This document shows, in pieces, positions 50,913-58,777 of a stretch of DNA of 64,000 nt. The position numbers were made by a program, and so were the translations under genes. The stretch covers positions 1 to 64,000 of the forward strand of contig JAWKHR010000009.1 of NCBI GenBank assembly GCA_041394725.1. Reading direction: 5' to 3'. Below the pieces are notes generated by a model. That model searched no databases. It worked only from the letters and a program-made list of their open reading frames with translations, and was not told the origin of the DNA. Source of the DNA: JAWKHR01 sp041394725 (lineage in GTDB: Bacteria; Acidobacteriota; Vicinamibacteria; Vicinamibacterales; SCN-69-37). Each line of letters begins with the position of its first letter. Within the stretch, counting starts at the first letter, position 1.

Positions 50913-52382
50913 ATGCGCACCCGAACCACGACGCTCTTCATCCAGTCGGCCGCGGCGCTGGCCGCCGCGCTGCTCCTCGCTCCCGCGGGTCTCGCACGGC
51001 AGGCGGCCCCGGCGTGGGCCATCACGGGCGCCCGCGTCCACACCGCCGCGGGCGCGCCGATCGACAACGCGACCGTCCTCGTCCGCGACGGCGTGATTGC
51101 CGCGGTCGGCACGTCCGTCACGGTGCCGGCCGACGCGGTCGTCATCGACGCCGCCGGGCAGAACGTCTATCCCGGCCTCATCGACATGGGCAGCAGCGCG
51201 CCGATCGAGGCGCCGGAGGGCCAGCAGGCCCAGGCCGGCGGCGGCCGCGGGGGCGGCGGCGGGTTCGGCGGCCGCGGCGGGGGCGGCGGCGCCCAGCAGA
51301 CCAAGGAGGAAGCCGAGCGCGCCAAGCGCGAGGCGCTGCTCCGGCCCGACTACTCGGCCGAGGAGCACCTGCAGGGCACGAGCGCGATGCAGGAGCAGCT
51401 CGCCAGCGCCGGCGTGACCGCGGTGCTCGCCGTGTCCGACAGCGGCATCTTCAAGGGCACGAGCGCGCTCGTGAACACGCTGCTGCCGCCCGACGACCCG
51501 CAGATCAGCGACGTCGCCGGTTACCGGAAGGGCCTGGCGGTGATCAAGGCGCCCGTCGCGCAGCACGTCAACATCGCCGGCCGCGCCGGGGGCACCGGGT
51601 ATCCGCAGTCGCTCCTCGGCTCGATCGCCTTCGCCAGGCAGGGGTTCTACGACGCCCAGTGGCAGCGTGACGCCGAGGCGTACTACCAGCGCACGGGCGC
51701 GAAGGGGCCGCGACCGCTGATCGAACCCGCGCTCGACGCGCTGGCGCCGGCGCTCGCGCGGCAGCTGCCGGTGGCCTTCGACGCCGACCTGGCGCGTGAG
51801 ATCGATCGCGTGCTGACCATCGCCTCCACGTTCAACCTGGATCCGATCGTCGTCGGCGCCTCGGGCGCGGCGGAGCGCACGGCCGAGCTCAAGGCCGCCG
51901 GGGCGAAGGTCATCCTGAGCCTGAACTACCCGGGCGGCGGGGGCGGTCGCGGCGGCGGGGGCGGCGGGTTCGGCGGGCGCGGGGGCGGCGGTCAGCCGAC
52001 GCTCGCGGCCCTCGAGGCGCAGCGTGACGCGCCGAAGACGGCCGCGGCCGTGGCCGCGGCCGGCATCCCGTTCGCGTTCACGTCGGACGGGATGCAGACC
52101 GCGGCGGACTTCGTCCGCAACGCCGGGCGCGCGGTGCGCGACGGCGGCCTCGCGGCCGACGTCGCGCTCCGCGCGCTGACGATCGACGCGGCCCGACTGG
52201 CCGGCGCCGCCGACCGCGTCGGGTCCATCGAGACCGGCAAGATCGCCAACCTCATCGTCGTCGAGGGCGACTTGTTCGACAACGGCCGCATCCGGCAGGT
52301 GTTCATCGCCGGCCGCCCGGTCGAGATCCAGCCGGCCGCTGCCCCGGCCACCGGCCGCGGTGGCCGGGGCGGCGACCGCTGA
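50913..52382 (+). CDS. Exported amidohydrolase-like protein, probably inactive
   Basis: A protein of 489 residues with an AGGAGG site five bases before the ATG, eight bases after the previous stop. Signal peptide residues 1-29. The composite-domain start WAITGARVHTAAGAPIDNATVLVRDG and the end VGSIETGKIANLIVVEGD are those of an amidohydrolase. The first metal motif is lost, however (GLIDMGSSAPIE in place of DxHxH). Two Gly/Arg-rich runs occur (about residues 110-128 and 347-366). It resembles the second half of its neighbour. The pair may form a complex in which only the first domain hydrolyses a substrate. Confidence 0.82.
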   Translation: MRTRTTTLFIQSAAALAAALLLAPAGLARQAAPAWAITGARVHTAAGAPIDNATVLVRDGVIAAVGTSVTVPADAVVIDAAGQNVYPGLIDMGSSAPIEAPEGQQAQAGGGRGGGGGFGGRGGGGGAQQTKEEAERAKREALLRPDYSAEEHLQGTSAMQEQLASAGVTAVLAVSDSGIFKGTSALVNTLLPPDDPQISDVAGYRKGLAVIKAPVAQHVNIAGRAGGTGYPQSLLGSIAFARQGFYDAQWQRDAEAYYQRTGAKGPRPLIEPALDALAPALARQLPVAFDADLAREIDRVLTIASTFNLDPIVVGASGAAERTAELKAAGAKVILSLNYPGGGGGRGGGGGGFGGRGGGGQPTLAALEAQRDAPKTAAAVAAAGIPFAFTSDGMQTAADFVRNAGRAVRDGGLAADVALRALTIDAARLAGAADRVGSIETGKIANLIVVEGDLFDNGRIRQVFIAGRPVEIQPAAAPATGRGGRGGDR

Positions 52383-52383
52383 A

Positions 52384-52438
52384 AAAGACACCGGGAGTCT
52401 TTTTACGAAATTCGTAAAAAGACTCCCGGTGTCCTTTA
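52384..52438. terminator. 55-base near-perfect palindrome between convergent genes
   Basis: Arms 52384-52410 and 52412-52438 pair around one base with a single mismatch (52387/52435). The core is ACACCGGGAGTCTTTTTACG and its complement. It ends two bases after the amidohydrolase stop and lies 17 bases from the end of the esterase gene. Runs of five T inside both arms and T/A tracts at both ends make it a likely two-way terminator. The layout also fits a REP-type palindromic element of the kind spread by TnpA_REP transposases. Confidence 0.75.
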
Positions 52439-52454
52439 CTGCGACGACATCAAC

Positions 52455-53183
52455 TTAACTGAAGAGAAAACGCAGGGCGTCGGGCAGACGGCGCGCCCAG
52501 GCGGACTCGCTGTGGTCGCCCACGGCATCCTCCACGTAGTGCGTGACTTCCGTGCCCTGCGCGCGCAGCACGTCCACGAGTGAGCGCGCGTCGCGGTAAA
52601 CGCGCTCCCCTTCCCGCACCCCCGCGTCCACCCAGACCCGCGCGCCCGGCGCCACCGGCCGGCGACGCAGGAGCTTGAGAATCGCGCGGCGGCCGTACCA
52701 GACCGATGGCGACATGACCATCAGGCGCGCGCACCGCTCCGGACGCATGGCGGCCATCCAGAGCGTGACCAGCCCGCCCATCGACGCCCCACCGATCGCC
52801 ACGCCCTCGGCGTCCGTGCGGAGGTGCAGCTCGTCGCCCAGCGCCGGCAGCACCCGGTCGAACACCAGCGCCGCGTAGGCCGCCACGCGGCTGCCCGCCG
52901 CGCGCCGGCCCGTCGCCGGCGCGAACTCCTCGATGCGCCCCGGCCCCAGGTGATCGACGCCCACGAGCACCACCGGCGGAATCGTCCCGGCGTCGACGAG
53001 GGCGTCGATCGTCTCGTCGGCGCGCCACGAACCGCCCCAGGCCTCTGGCTCCGATGCAAACAGGTTCTGGCCGTCGTGCAGGACGAGGACGGGATACGGA
53101 TCGGCACGACCGGCGTCGTATCCCGGCGGCAGGTGGACGCGGATCTTCCGGCCCTCCACCTGGCGCATACTAGGCGCCGCCAT
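52455..53183 (-). CDS. Alpha/beta-hydrolase esterase (IroE/esterase D-like)
   Basis: A protein of 242 residues. It opens with KIRVHLPPGYDAGRADPYPVLVLHDGQNLF, the pattern of the putative esterase/enterochelin-esterase group (DGQNLF). The nucleophile elbow is IGGASMGGL, with Ser at about 135. Acid and His candidates lie in WVDAGVREGE and GDHSESAW. There is no signal peptide. The ATG at 53183 overlaps the start of the divergent esterase at 53182; ATG 53168 is an alternative start that would separate them. It may act on the same ester as its neighbour. Confidence 0.83.
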   Translation of the reverse strand: MAAPSMRQVEGRKIRVHLPPGYDAGRADPYPVLVLHDGQNLFASEPEAWGGSWRADETIDALVDAGTIPPVVLVGVDHLGPGRIEEFAPATGRRAAGSRVAAYAALVFDRVLPALGDELHLRTDAEGVAIGGASMGGLVTLWMAAMRPERCARLMVMSPSVWYGRRAILKLLRRRPVAPGARVWVDAGVREGERVYRDARSLVDVLRAQGTEVTHYVEDAVGDHSESAWARRLPDALRFLFS

Positions 53184-53895
53184 GCATCGAGCCTACCACC
53201 GGTGGCACGCGCACCAGCTCGGCCGCGACATGGAGCTGCTGGTCTTCGGCCACGCCGGCGTGCCTTACATCGTGTTCCCCTCCTCGATGGGCACGTTCTA
53301 CGAATTCGAGGACTGCGGCATGGTGAAGGCGGTCGCCGACAAGCTCGAGGCCGGCATCCTCCAGCTCGTCTGCGCCTCCACGGTCGACACCGAGAGCTTC
53401 TACGATCGCCACCGCCACCCGCGCGCCCGCGTCGATCGCTACCTCGCGTGGGAGCGCTACCTGCTGGAGGATCTCGTGCCCTTCACCCGCGGCCTGGCCG
53501 GCGCAGAGACGATCGGCGTGACCGGGTGCAGCTTCGGGGCGTTCCACGCGTTCCTCATGGCGCTCCGGCATCCGGACGTCTTCACCCGGTGCCTGACGAT
53601 GGGCGGCGCGTTCGACCTGGCGCGGTTCCTGGACGGCTACTCCGACGGCGACACCTACCTGCTCTCCCCGCCGCAGTTCCTGCCGCACCTGACGGACCCG
53701 TGGTTCCTGGACCGGCTCCGCCGCAACAAATGGGTCCTGGCGACGGGCGAGCACGACATCTGCCGCGGCGACACCGAGTACGGCGGTCACCTGCTCGCGT
53801 CCCGCGGCATCCCGCACAGCCTGCACGTCTGGGGTGACGCGTCGCTCCACGACTGGCCCGAGTGGCGCAAGATGGCGGCCGCCTACCTGCCCTAG
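53182..53895 (+). CDS. Esterase-family alpha/beta hydrolase
   Basis: A protein of 237 residues. MELLVFGHAGVPYIVFPSSMG at the start, the elbow VTGCSFGAFHA (Ser near 115) and a final HVWGDASLHDWPEW (His near 226) fit the esterase family often found beside ATP-grasp genes. ATGEHDICRGDTEY may supply the acidic residue. No signal peptide is seen. It lies 152 bases before the ATP-grasp gene and reads the same way, and could belong to that cluster as an activating or releasing esterase. The start ATG faces the start of the minus-strand esterase, sharing the bases CATG. Confidence 0.83.
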   Translation: MHRAYHRWHAHQLGRDMELLVFGHAGVPYIVFPSSMGTFYEFEDCGMVKAVADKLEAGILQLVCASTVDTESFYDRHRHPRARVDRYLAWERYLLEDLVPFTRGLAGAETIGVTGCSFGAFHAFLMALRHPDVFTRCLTMGGAFDLARFLDGYSDGDTYLLSPPQFLPHLTDPWFLDRLRRNKWVLATGEHDICRGDTEYGGHLLASRGIPHSLHVWGDASLHDWPEWRKMAAAYLP

Positions 53896-54035
53896 CGGGC
53901 CGACCGACTGCCGGCCGGCCCGGGCGCGCGGACCGCCCGCCGGCCCGCCGGTCGCGCCCGCCACGCCACGCCAGGCCACGCGGCCGGGCCGCGGCCGACC
54001 GCCCCCCGGCGCGAACCGGCCCGGCCCACCTGCCA

Positions 54036-54041
54036 TAGAAT
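54036..54041 (+). promoter_or_regulatory. Putative -10 element of the ATP-grasp/GCS2 operon
   Basis: TAGAAT ends six bases before the ATG at 54048, with no ribosome site, so the message is probably leaderless. The 152 bases before the operon are otherwise extremely GC-rich, and I see no convincing -35 box. Confidence 0.45.
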
Positions 54042-54047
54042 CTGGCC

Positions 54048-54974
54048 ATGCACCGGATCGGCATCCTCTTCGGGATGGAGGAGACCTTCCCTCCCGCCTT
54101 CGTGGACCGGGTCAACGCGATGGGCGTGCCGGGGGTCACCGCCGAGCTCGTCTCGGTCGGCGCGATCCGGATGGACGAGCCCAACCGGTACCGGGTCATC
54201 GTCGATCGCATCTCCCACGACATCCCGTTCTACCGCGGCTACCTGAAGAACGCGGTGCTCACCGGCACGACGGTCATCAACAACCCGTTCTGGTGGAGCG
54301 CCGACGACAAGTTCTTCAACTTCGCCCTCGCGTCGCGGCTCGGCGTCGCGATCCCGCGCACGGTCCTGCTGCCGCACAAGCAGCACCCGCCGGGCACGAC
54401 GGACCGATCGATGCGCAACCTGACCTACCCGCTCGACTGGGACGCGGTGTTCGACTACGTCGGGTTCCCGGCGTTCCTGAAGCCGTTCGACGGCGGTGGC
54501 TGGAAGGACGTCTACCACGTGCACTCGCCGGAGGAGTTCTTCCACGCCTACGACCAGTCGCGCGACCTGTGCATGACGCTGCAGCGCGCGGTGAACTTCC
54601 GCGAGTACTTCCGCTGCTACGTCGTCGGCCAGCGCGACGTGCGCATCATGCCCTACGACCCGCGCGTGCCGTTCCACGAGCGCTACCTGAAGCAGCCGCC
54701 GGCCTACGACCCGGCGCTCCTGGCGCGGGTGGAGCGCGACGCGATCACGGTCTGCCGCGCGCTCGGCTACGACCTGAACACGGTCGAGTTCGCGTGCGAG
54801 GACGGCGTGCCGTACGCGATCGACTTCATGAACCCGGCGCCCGACGCCGACGTCCGCTCGGTGGGCCCGGATCACTTCGAGTGGATCGTCTCCCGCATGG
54901 CCGACCTGGCCGTGCGCGCCGCGCTCGCGCCGGCCGAGTCGCCCGGCTACCGCTGGGACGCGCTCCTGCGATGA
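54048..54974 (+). CDS. ATP-grasp ligase (RimK/glutathione-synthetase-like)
   Basis: A protein of 308 residues. The N-terminus IGILFGMEETFPPAFVDRVNA is a Rossmann-like pre-ATP-grasp domain. The ATP-grasp core shows the Lys-containing strand PAFLKPFDGGGWKDVYHVHS and, near the end, TVEFACEDGVPYAIDFMNPAPDAD, where the Asp and Asn of DFMNP fit the metal-binding pair (usually ExN). The conserved RYLKQPP segment is of unknown role. Such enzymes join a carboxylate to an amine via acyl phosphate. It starts the four-gene run and its stop overlaps the GCS2 start (ATGA). Which acid and amine it joins is unknown. Confidence 0.85.
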   Translation: MHRIGILFGMEETFPPAFVDRVNAMGVPGVTAELVSVGAIRMDEPNRYRVIVDRISHDIPFYRGYLKNAVLTGTTVINNPFWWSADDKFFNFALASRLGVAIPRTVLLPHKQHPPGTTDRSMRNLTYPLDWDAVFDYVGFPAFLKPFDGGGWKDVYHVHSPEEFFHAYDQSRDLCMTLQRAVNFREYFRCYVVGQRDVRIMPYDPRVPFHERYLKQPPAYDPALLARVERDAITVCRALGYDLNTVEFACEDGVPYAIDFMNPAPDADVRSVGPDHFEWIVSRMADLAVRAALAPAESPGYRWDALLR

Positions 54975-56092
54975 CCCGGCCCTCCTTCACGCTCGGGATC
55001 GAGGAGGAGTACCAGACGGTCGATCCGGAGACGTTCGACCTCCGCTCGCACATCCAGACCGAGATCATCGCGAAGGGCAAGCGGCAGCTCGACGAGCGGG
55101 TGAAGGCGGAGATGCACCAGGCCGTCGTCGAGGTCGGCACCGGCGTGTGCCGGACCGTGAAGGAGGCGGCCGCCGACCTGAAGGACCTCCGGCGGCGGAT
55201 GATCGCGCTCACCGAGGAGGCCGGGCTCCGGCTGGCCGCGGGGGCCACCCATCCCTTCGCCGACTGGCGCGTCCAGGACATCTACCCGGACGAGCGCTAC
55301 CAGCAGGTCGTCCAGGACATGCAGATGGTCGCGCGGGCCAACCTGATCTTCGGCCTGCACATCCACGTCGGCATCGAGGACCGCGAGGTCCTGATCCAGA
55401 TCATGAACCAGGTGCGCTACTTCCTGCCGCACCTGCTGGCGCTCTCGGCCAACTCGCCGTTCTGGCTCGGCATGAACACCGGGCTGAAGTCGTACCGCAG
55501 CAAGGTCTTCGACCGCTTTCCGCGGACCAACATCCCCGAGCGGTTCGACTCGTGGGCCGCCTACGAGGGCTTCGTCAGGCTGCTCGTCAAGACCCACTGC
55601 ATCGACAACGCGAAGAAGATCTGGTGGGACGTGCGGCCCCATGCCTTCTTCGACACGCTGGAAGTCCGGATCTGCGACCTCCCGATGCGCGCGGACGAGA
55701 CGATCGCGCTCGCCGCGCTGCTCCAGGCGACCGTCGTCAAGCTCCACCAGCTCCACGCCCGCAACCAGGCGTGGCGCATGTACGGCCGTTCGCTCCTGAT
55801 GGAGAACAAGTGGCGCGCCTCGCGCTACGGCCTGGAGGGCGCGCTCATCGACTTCGGCCTCGAGCAGGAGGTCCCCGCGCGCGACCTGATCCTCGAATAC
55901 CTCGACTTCGTGGACGACGTGGTGGACGAGCTGGACAGCCGCGAGGCGATCAACGGGATCCGGTGGATCCTGGATCACGGCACCGGCGCGGACCGCCAGC
56001 TCGAGGTGTGGAACCGCAGCGGCGGCGACCTGAAGGCGGTGGTCGCCTACATGATCGAGGAAACCAAGGCCGGCCTGGAGGGGCCCTCATGA
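54971..56092 (+). CDS. Carboxylate-amine ligase, GCS2 (YbdK) family
   Basis: A protein of 373 residues, the usual length for YbdK-type glutamate-cysteine ligase 2. Motifs: LGIEEEYQTVDPETFDLR (Glu cluster binding metal and ATP), MHQAVVEVGTGVC, RLAAGATHPFADW, NLIFGLHIHVGIEDRE (His pair), LLALSANSPFWLGMNTGLKSYR and FDTLEVRICDLPMRADE. GCS2 enzymes make gamma-glutamyl or related amides using ATP. Placed between an ATP-grasp ligase and an M29 peptidase, it is likely part of a pathway that builds and trims a small peptide-like molecule rather than of glutathione synthesis. The following ATG overlaps its TGA. Confidence 0.9.
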   Translation: MTRPSFTLGIEEEYQTVDPETFDLRSHIQTEIIAKGKRQLDERVKAEMHQAVVEVGTGVCRTVKEAAADLKDLRRRMIALTEEAGLRLAAGATHPFADWRVQDIYPDERYQQVVQDMQMVARANLIFGLHIHVGIEDREVLIQIMNQVRYFLPHLLALSANSPFWLGMNTGLKSYRSKVFDRFPRTNIPERFDSWAAYEGFVRLLVKTHCIDNAKKIWWDVRPHAFFDTLEVRICDLPMRADETIALAALLQATVVKLHQLHARNQAWRMYGRSLLMENKWRASRYGLEGALIDFGLEQEVPARDLILEYLDFVDDVVDELDSREAINGIRWILDHGTGADRQLEVWNRSGGDLKAVVAYMIEETKAGLEGPS

Positions 56093-57093
56093 CGACGACT
56101 GACGCCGGGCTGGCGCCGGGCGCGCGCAACGCGATCCGCACCTGCCTCAACGTGCAGCCCACCGAGCGCGTGACGCTCATCACCGACCGCGCGTGCCGCG
56201 ACATCGCGGCCGCCCTGGCCCGCGAGCTCGACGACGTCGGCGCGCCGTACCGGCGGTTCGTCCTCGAGGACGTCGCGACCCGGCCGCTCACCGCGCTGCC
56301 CGGCGCCATCGCCGCCGACATGGAAGAGTCGGCGGTCAGCATCTTCGCCGCGCACGTCCAGGCGAACGAGCTGGGCTCGCGCATCCAGATGACCGACATC
56401 GTCAACCGCCGGCGGATGCGGCACGCGCACATGGTCAACATCACCGACCGCATCATGCGCGAGGGCATGCGCGCCGACTTCCACGAGGTGGACCGGCTCA
56501 GCACGCACGTCCGCGACCGCCTCGCGCGCGCCAGGACCATCCACGCCACCACCCCCGCGGGCACCGACCTCCACGCGACCTTCGTCCCGGAGCTGCGCTG
56601 GATCAAGACGAGCGGCCTCATCACGCCCGAGAAGTGGGGCAACCTGCCAGGCGGAGAGGTCTTCACCACGCCGGCCGACGTGAACGGCACCTACGTCATC
56701 GACGGCGTCGTCGGCGACTGGCTGTGCGATCGGTACGGCCTGCTCCACGACGCGCCGCTGACCATCCGCGTCGAGCACGGCCGCCTCGTCTCCGCCGAGT
56801 CGGAGAACCGCGCGCTCCGGGACGACTTCTGGGCCTACACCCACACGGACGAGAACTCCGACCGCGTCGGCGAGTTCGCGCTCGGCACCAACGTCGCCGT
56901 GCGGTCGGTGATCGGCGAGATCCTGCAGGACGAGAAGGTCCCCGGCGTGCACATCGCGTTCGGCAATCCGTACGGCCACCATACCGGCGCGGACTGGTGG
57001 TCCTCCACGCACATCGACGTCGTCGGCGCGGGCTTCAGCGTGTGGGCCGACGACGAGCCGATCATGCGCGACGGCCGGTTCCTGATCGACTGA
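56089..57093 (+). CDS. M29-type leucyl aminopeptidase
   Basis: A protein of 334 residues, co-translated with the GCS2 gene by an ATGA overlap. The N-terminal half is a Rossmann-like domain (RVTLITDRACRDIAAALARELDD). The catalytic half shows NLPGGEVFTTPADVNGTYVIDG (metal-binding Glu), RVGEFALGTN (second Glu), FGNPYGHHTGADW (His) and STHIDVV (His and Asp), the ligands of the M29 thermophilic aminopeptidase group. It may remove or exchange an N-terminal residue of the product made by its neighbours, or hydrolyse it as a protective step. No signal peptide, so it works in the cytosol. Confidence 0.87.
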   Translation: MTTTDAGLAPGARNAIRTCLNVQPTERVTLITDRACRDIAAALARELDDVGAPYRRFVLEDVATRPLTALPGAIAADMEESAVSIFAAHVQANELGSRIQMTDIVNRRRMRHAHMVNITDRIMREGMRADFHEVDRLSTHVRDRLARARTIHATTPAGTDLHATFVPELRWIKTSGLITPEKWGNLPGGEVFTTPADVNGTYVIDGVVGDWLCDRYGLLHDAPLTIRVEHGRLVSAESENRALRDDFWAYTHTDENSDRVGEFALGTNVAVRSVIGEILQDEKVPGVHIAFGNPYGHHTGADWWSSTHIDVVGAGFSVWADDEPIMRDGRFLID

Positions 57094-57167
57094 CGCGCGA
57101 TGACCGCCCCGGGCGCCGCGTCGATCGGGACCTGGCACGGGCGCGATCGGTCGCCGAGGAGACCGCG

Positions 57168-58379
57168 GTGATCCCGGCCCTGCGCGCGCGCTTCAACGCG
57201 GCCTTCACGGCCGAGCGCTACGCCAGGTTCCGCAAGACGGTCGCCGCGCGCGCGGGCGCGCCCATCGAGTTCCGGCTGTCCGAGACGCCGTGCTTCCTGC
57301 CGGCGCCACTCGCGCACGACCTCGTCGCCGCGGGCCACGCGCTGATCGATCAGCTGCTCGGCCATCCCGATTACCGCCGCGCCGCCGACGCGGTGGTGCC
57401 GCCGGCCTTCCGGCTCGCCGGCGGCGAGACGTCCCCGACCTTCATCCAGGTGGACTTCGGCCTGGTCCGGACCGACGTGGGCATTGAAGGCCGGCTGGTC
57501 GAACTGCAGGCATTCCCGTCGCTCTACGGATTCCAGGCGCTGCTGGCCGAGACCGCCATCGAGGCCTGGGACCTCGACGGCGTCACGCCGTACCTCGGTG
57601 GGCTCGACGCGACGGGCTACGACGCGCTGATGCGGCGCGCGCTCGTCGGCGACCACGACCCGTCGGAGGTCGTGCTGCTCGAGATCGACCCGGCGCACCA
57701 GAAGACGCTGCCCGACTTCACGGCCACCGAGCGCCGCTGGGGCGTCCGCGCCGTGGACCTGCGGGACGTCGTGCGCGAGGGCCGGCGGCTGTTCGCGGTG
57801 GCCGGCGGCCGCCGTACGCGGATCGCGCGCATCTACAACCGCGTCATACCAGACGAGCTCGAGCGGCGCGGCCTGGCCTGGCCGTTTCCGTCGGACGCGC
57901 CCCTCGACGTCGAGTGGACCGGCGGGCCGGACTGGTACTTCCGCCTGAGCAAGTTCGCCCTGCCCTGGCTCCGCCATCCGTGGGTGCCGCGCACGATGTT
58001 CCTGGATGAAATCACGGGCGACCCGCCGGCGGGGCACGACTGGGTGCTCAAGCCGCTCTTCTCGTTCGCCGGCGGCGGCATCGTCTTCTCACCGACCGCC
58101 GGTGACCTGGCCGCGATCCCGGACGACCGGCGACGGCTGTACGCGCTGCAGGAACGCGTCGCGTTCACGCCGGTCATCGACACGCCGTGCGGCCCGACGC
58201 AGGTCGAGATCCGCGTGATGTACGTCCGCGACGGCCAGACCTACCGCGCCGTGCTGCCCCTCGGCCGCATGGGCCGTGGGTTGATGATGGGCGTCGACCA
58301 CAACAAGGGCCTGGACTGGGTGGGGGCGGCGGCGGTCCTGGTGGAGGGGGACGGGTCCCCCTACTCCTTGTACAAGTAG
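57168..58379 (+). CDS. Second ATP-grasp-like protein of the ligase cluster
   Basis: A protein of 403 residues from GTG 57168, seven bases after GAGGAG. A longer reading exists upstream but has no such site. The C-terminal third resembles an ATP-grasp core: DWVLKPLFSFAGGGIVFSP (the strand with the ATP-contacting Lys and glycine loop), YALQERVAFTPVID, and VEIRVMYVRDGQTYRAVLPLGRMGRG. Residues 60-130 include GGETSPTFIQVDFGLVRTD and LVELQAFPSLYGFQALLAE, like the glutathionylspermidine-synthase and circularly permuted ATP-grasp groups (acidic metal site ELQ). It closes the cluster. The last 19 bases overlap the convergent gene. Whether it is active or a partner of the first ligase is unclear. Confidence 0.72.
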   Translation: MIPALRARFNAAFTAERYARFRKTVAARAGAPIEFRLSETPCFLPAPLAHDLVAAGHALIDQLLGHPDYRRAADAVVPPAFRLAGGETSPTFIQVDFGLVRTDVGIEGRLVELQAFPSLYGFQALLAETAIEAWDLDGVTPYLGGLDATGYDALMRRALVGDHDPSEVVLLEIDPAHQKTLPDFTATERRWGVRAVDLRDVVREGRRLFAVAGGRRTRIARIYNRVIPDELERRGLAWPFPSDAPLDVEWTGGPDWYFRLSKFALPWLRHPWVPRTMFLDEITGDPPAGHDWVLKPLFSFAGGGIVFSPTAGDLAAIPDDRRRLYALQERVAFTPVIDTPCGPTQVEIRVMYVRDGQTYRAVLPLGRMGRGLMMGVDHNKGLDWVGAAAVLVEGDGSPYSLYK

Positions 58380-58777
58380 CCTCCCGCCAGGCTCGCGATC
58401 ATCATGTTGGCCAGCCAGAAGACGCTGTTCTTCACCGTGGACGCCATGATGAAGATGCCCATCTGCGTCAGGCCGATCATCACCAGGGTCACCGAGGCGA
58501 ACGGCACCAGGCCGGCGAGCATGGCGGTCGTCGGGCCCGGGCCGAACCGCGGCCGGATGGCGGCGTAGGTCCAGACGATCAGGAGGCCGAGCAGCAGGTC
58601 CACGACCGCCCACGTGGCGAGCACACCGGTGCCCGCGAGCACGTCGGGGTTCAGGTTCAGGCGCTGGCGCAGCAGGTCCATCTCGGCGGTCATCAGGAAC
58701 CCGTTGATGACGAAGTCGCCGAGGTTCAGCACCACGCCCGCCACCAGCCCGCCGATCAGCACCCGCGCGGCGTTCAT
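58361..58777 (-). CDS. Small four-helix membrane protein
   Basis: A protein of 138 residues with about four hydrophobic segments (IGGLVAGVVLNLGDFVING; VLATWAVVDLLLGLLIVWTYA; TTAMLAGLVPFASVTLVMIGL; SVFWLANMMIASLAGGYLY). No motif was recognised. The start ATG overlaps the stop of the S9 peptidase gene (ATGA), so the two are co-translated and may be linked in function, for example as a membrane partner of the secreted enzyme. It overlaps the convergent gene at 57168 by 19 bases. Confidence 0.75.
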   Translation of the reverse strand: MNAARVLIGGLVAGVVLNLGDFVINGFLMTAEMDLLRQRLNLNPDVLAGTGVLATWAVVDLLLGLLIVWTYAAIRPRFGPGPTTAMLAGLVPFASVTLVMIGLTQMGIFIMASTVKNSVFWLANMMIASLAGGYLYKE

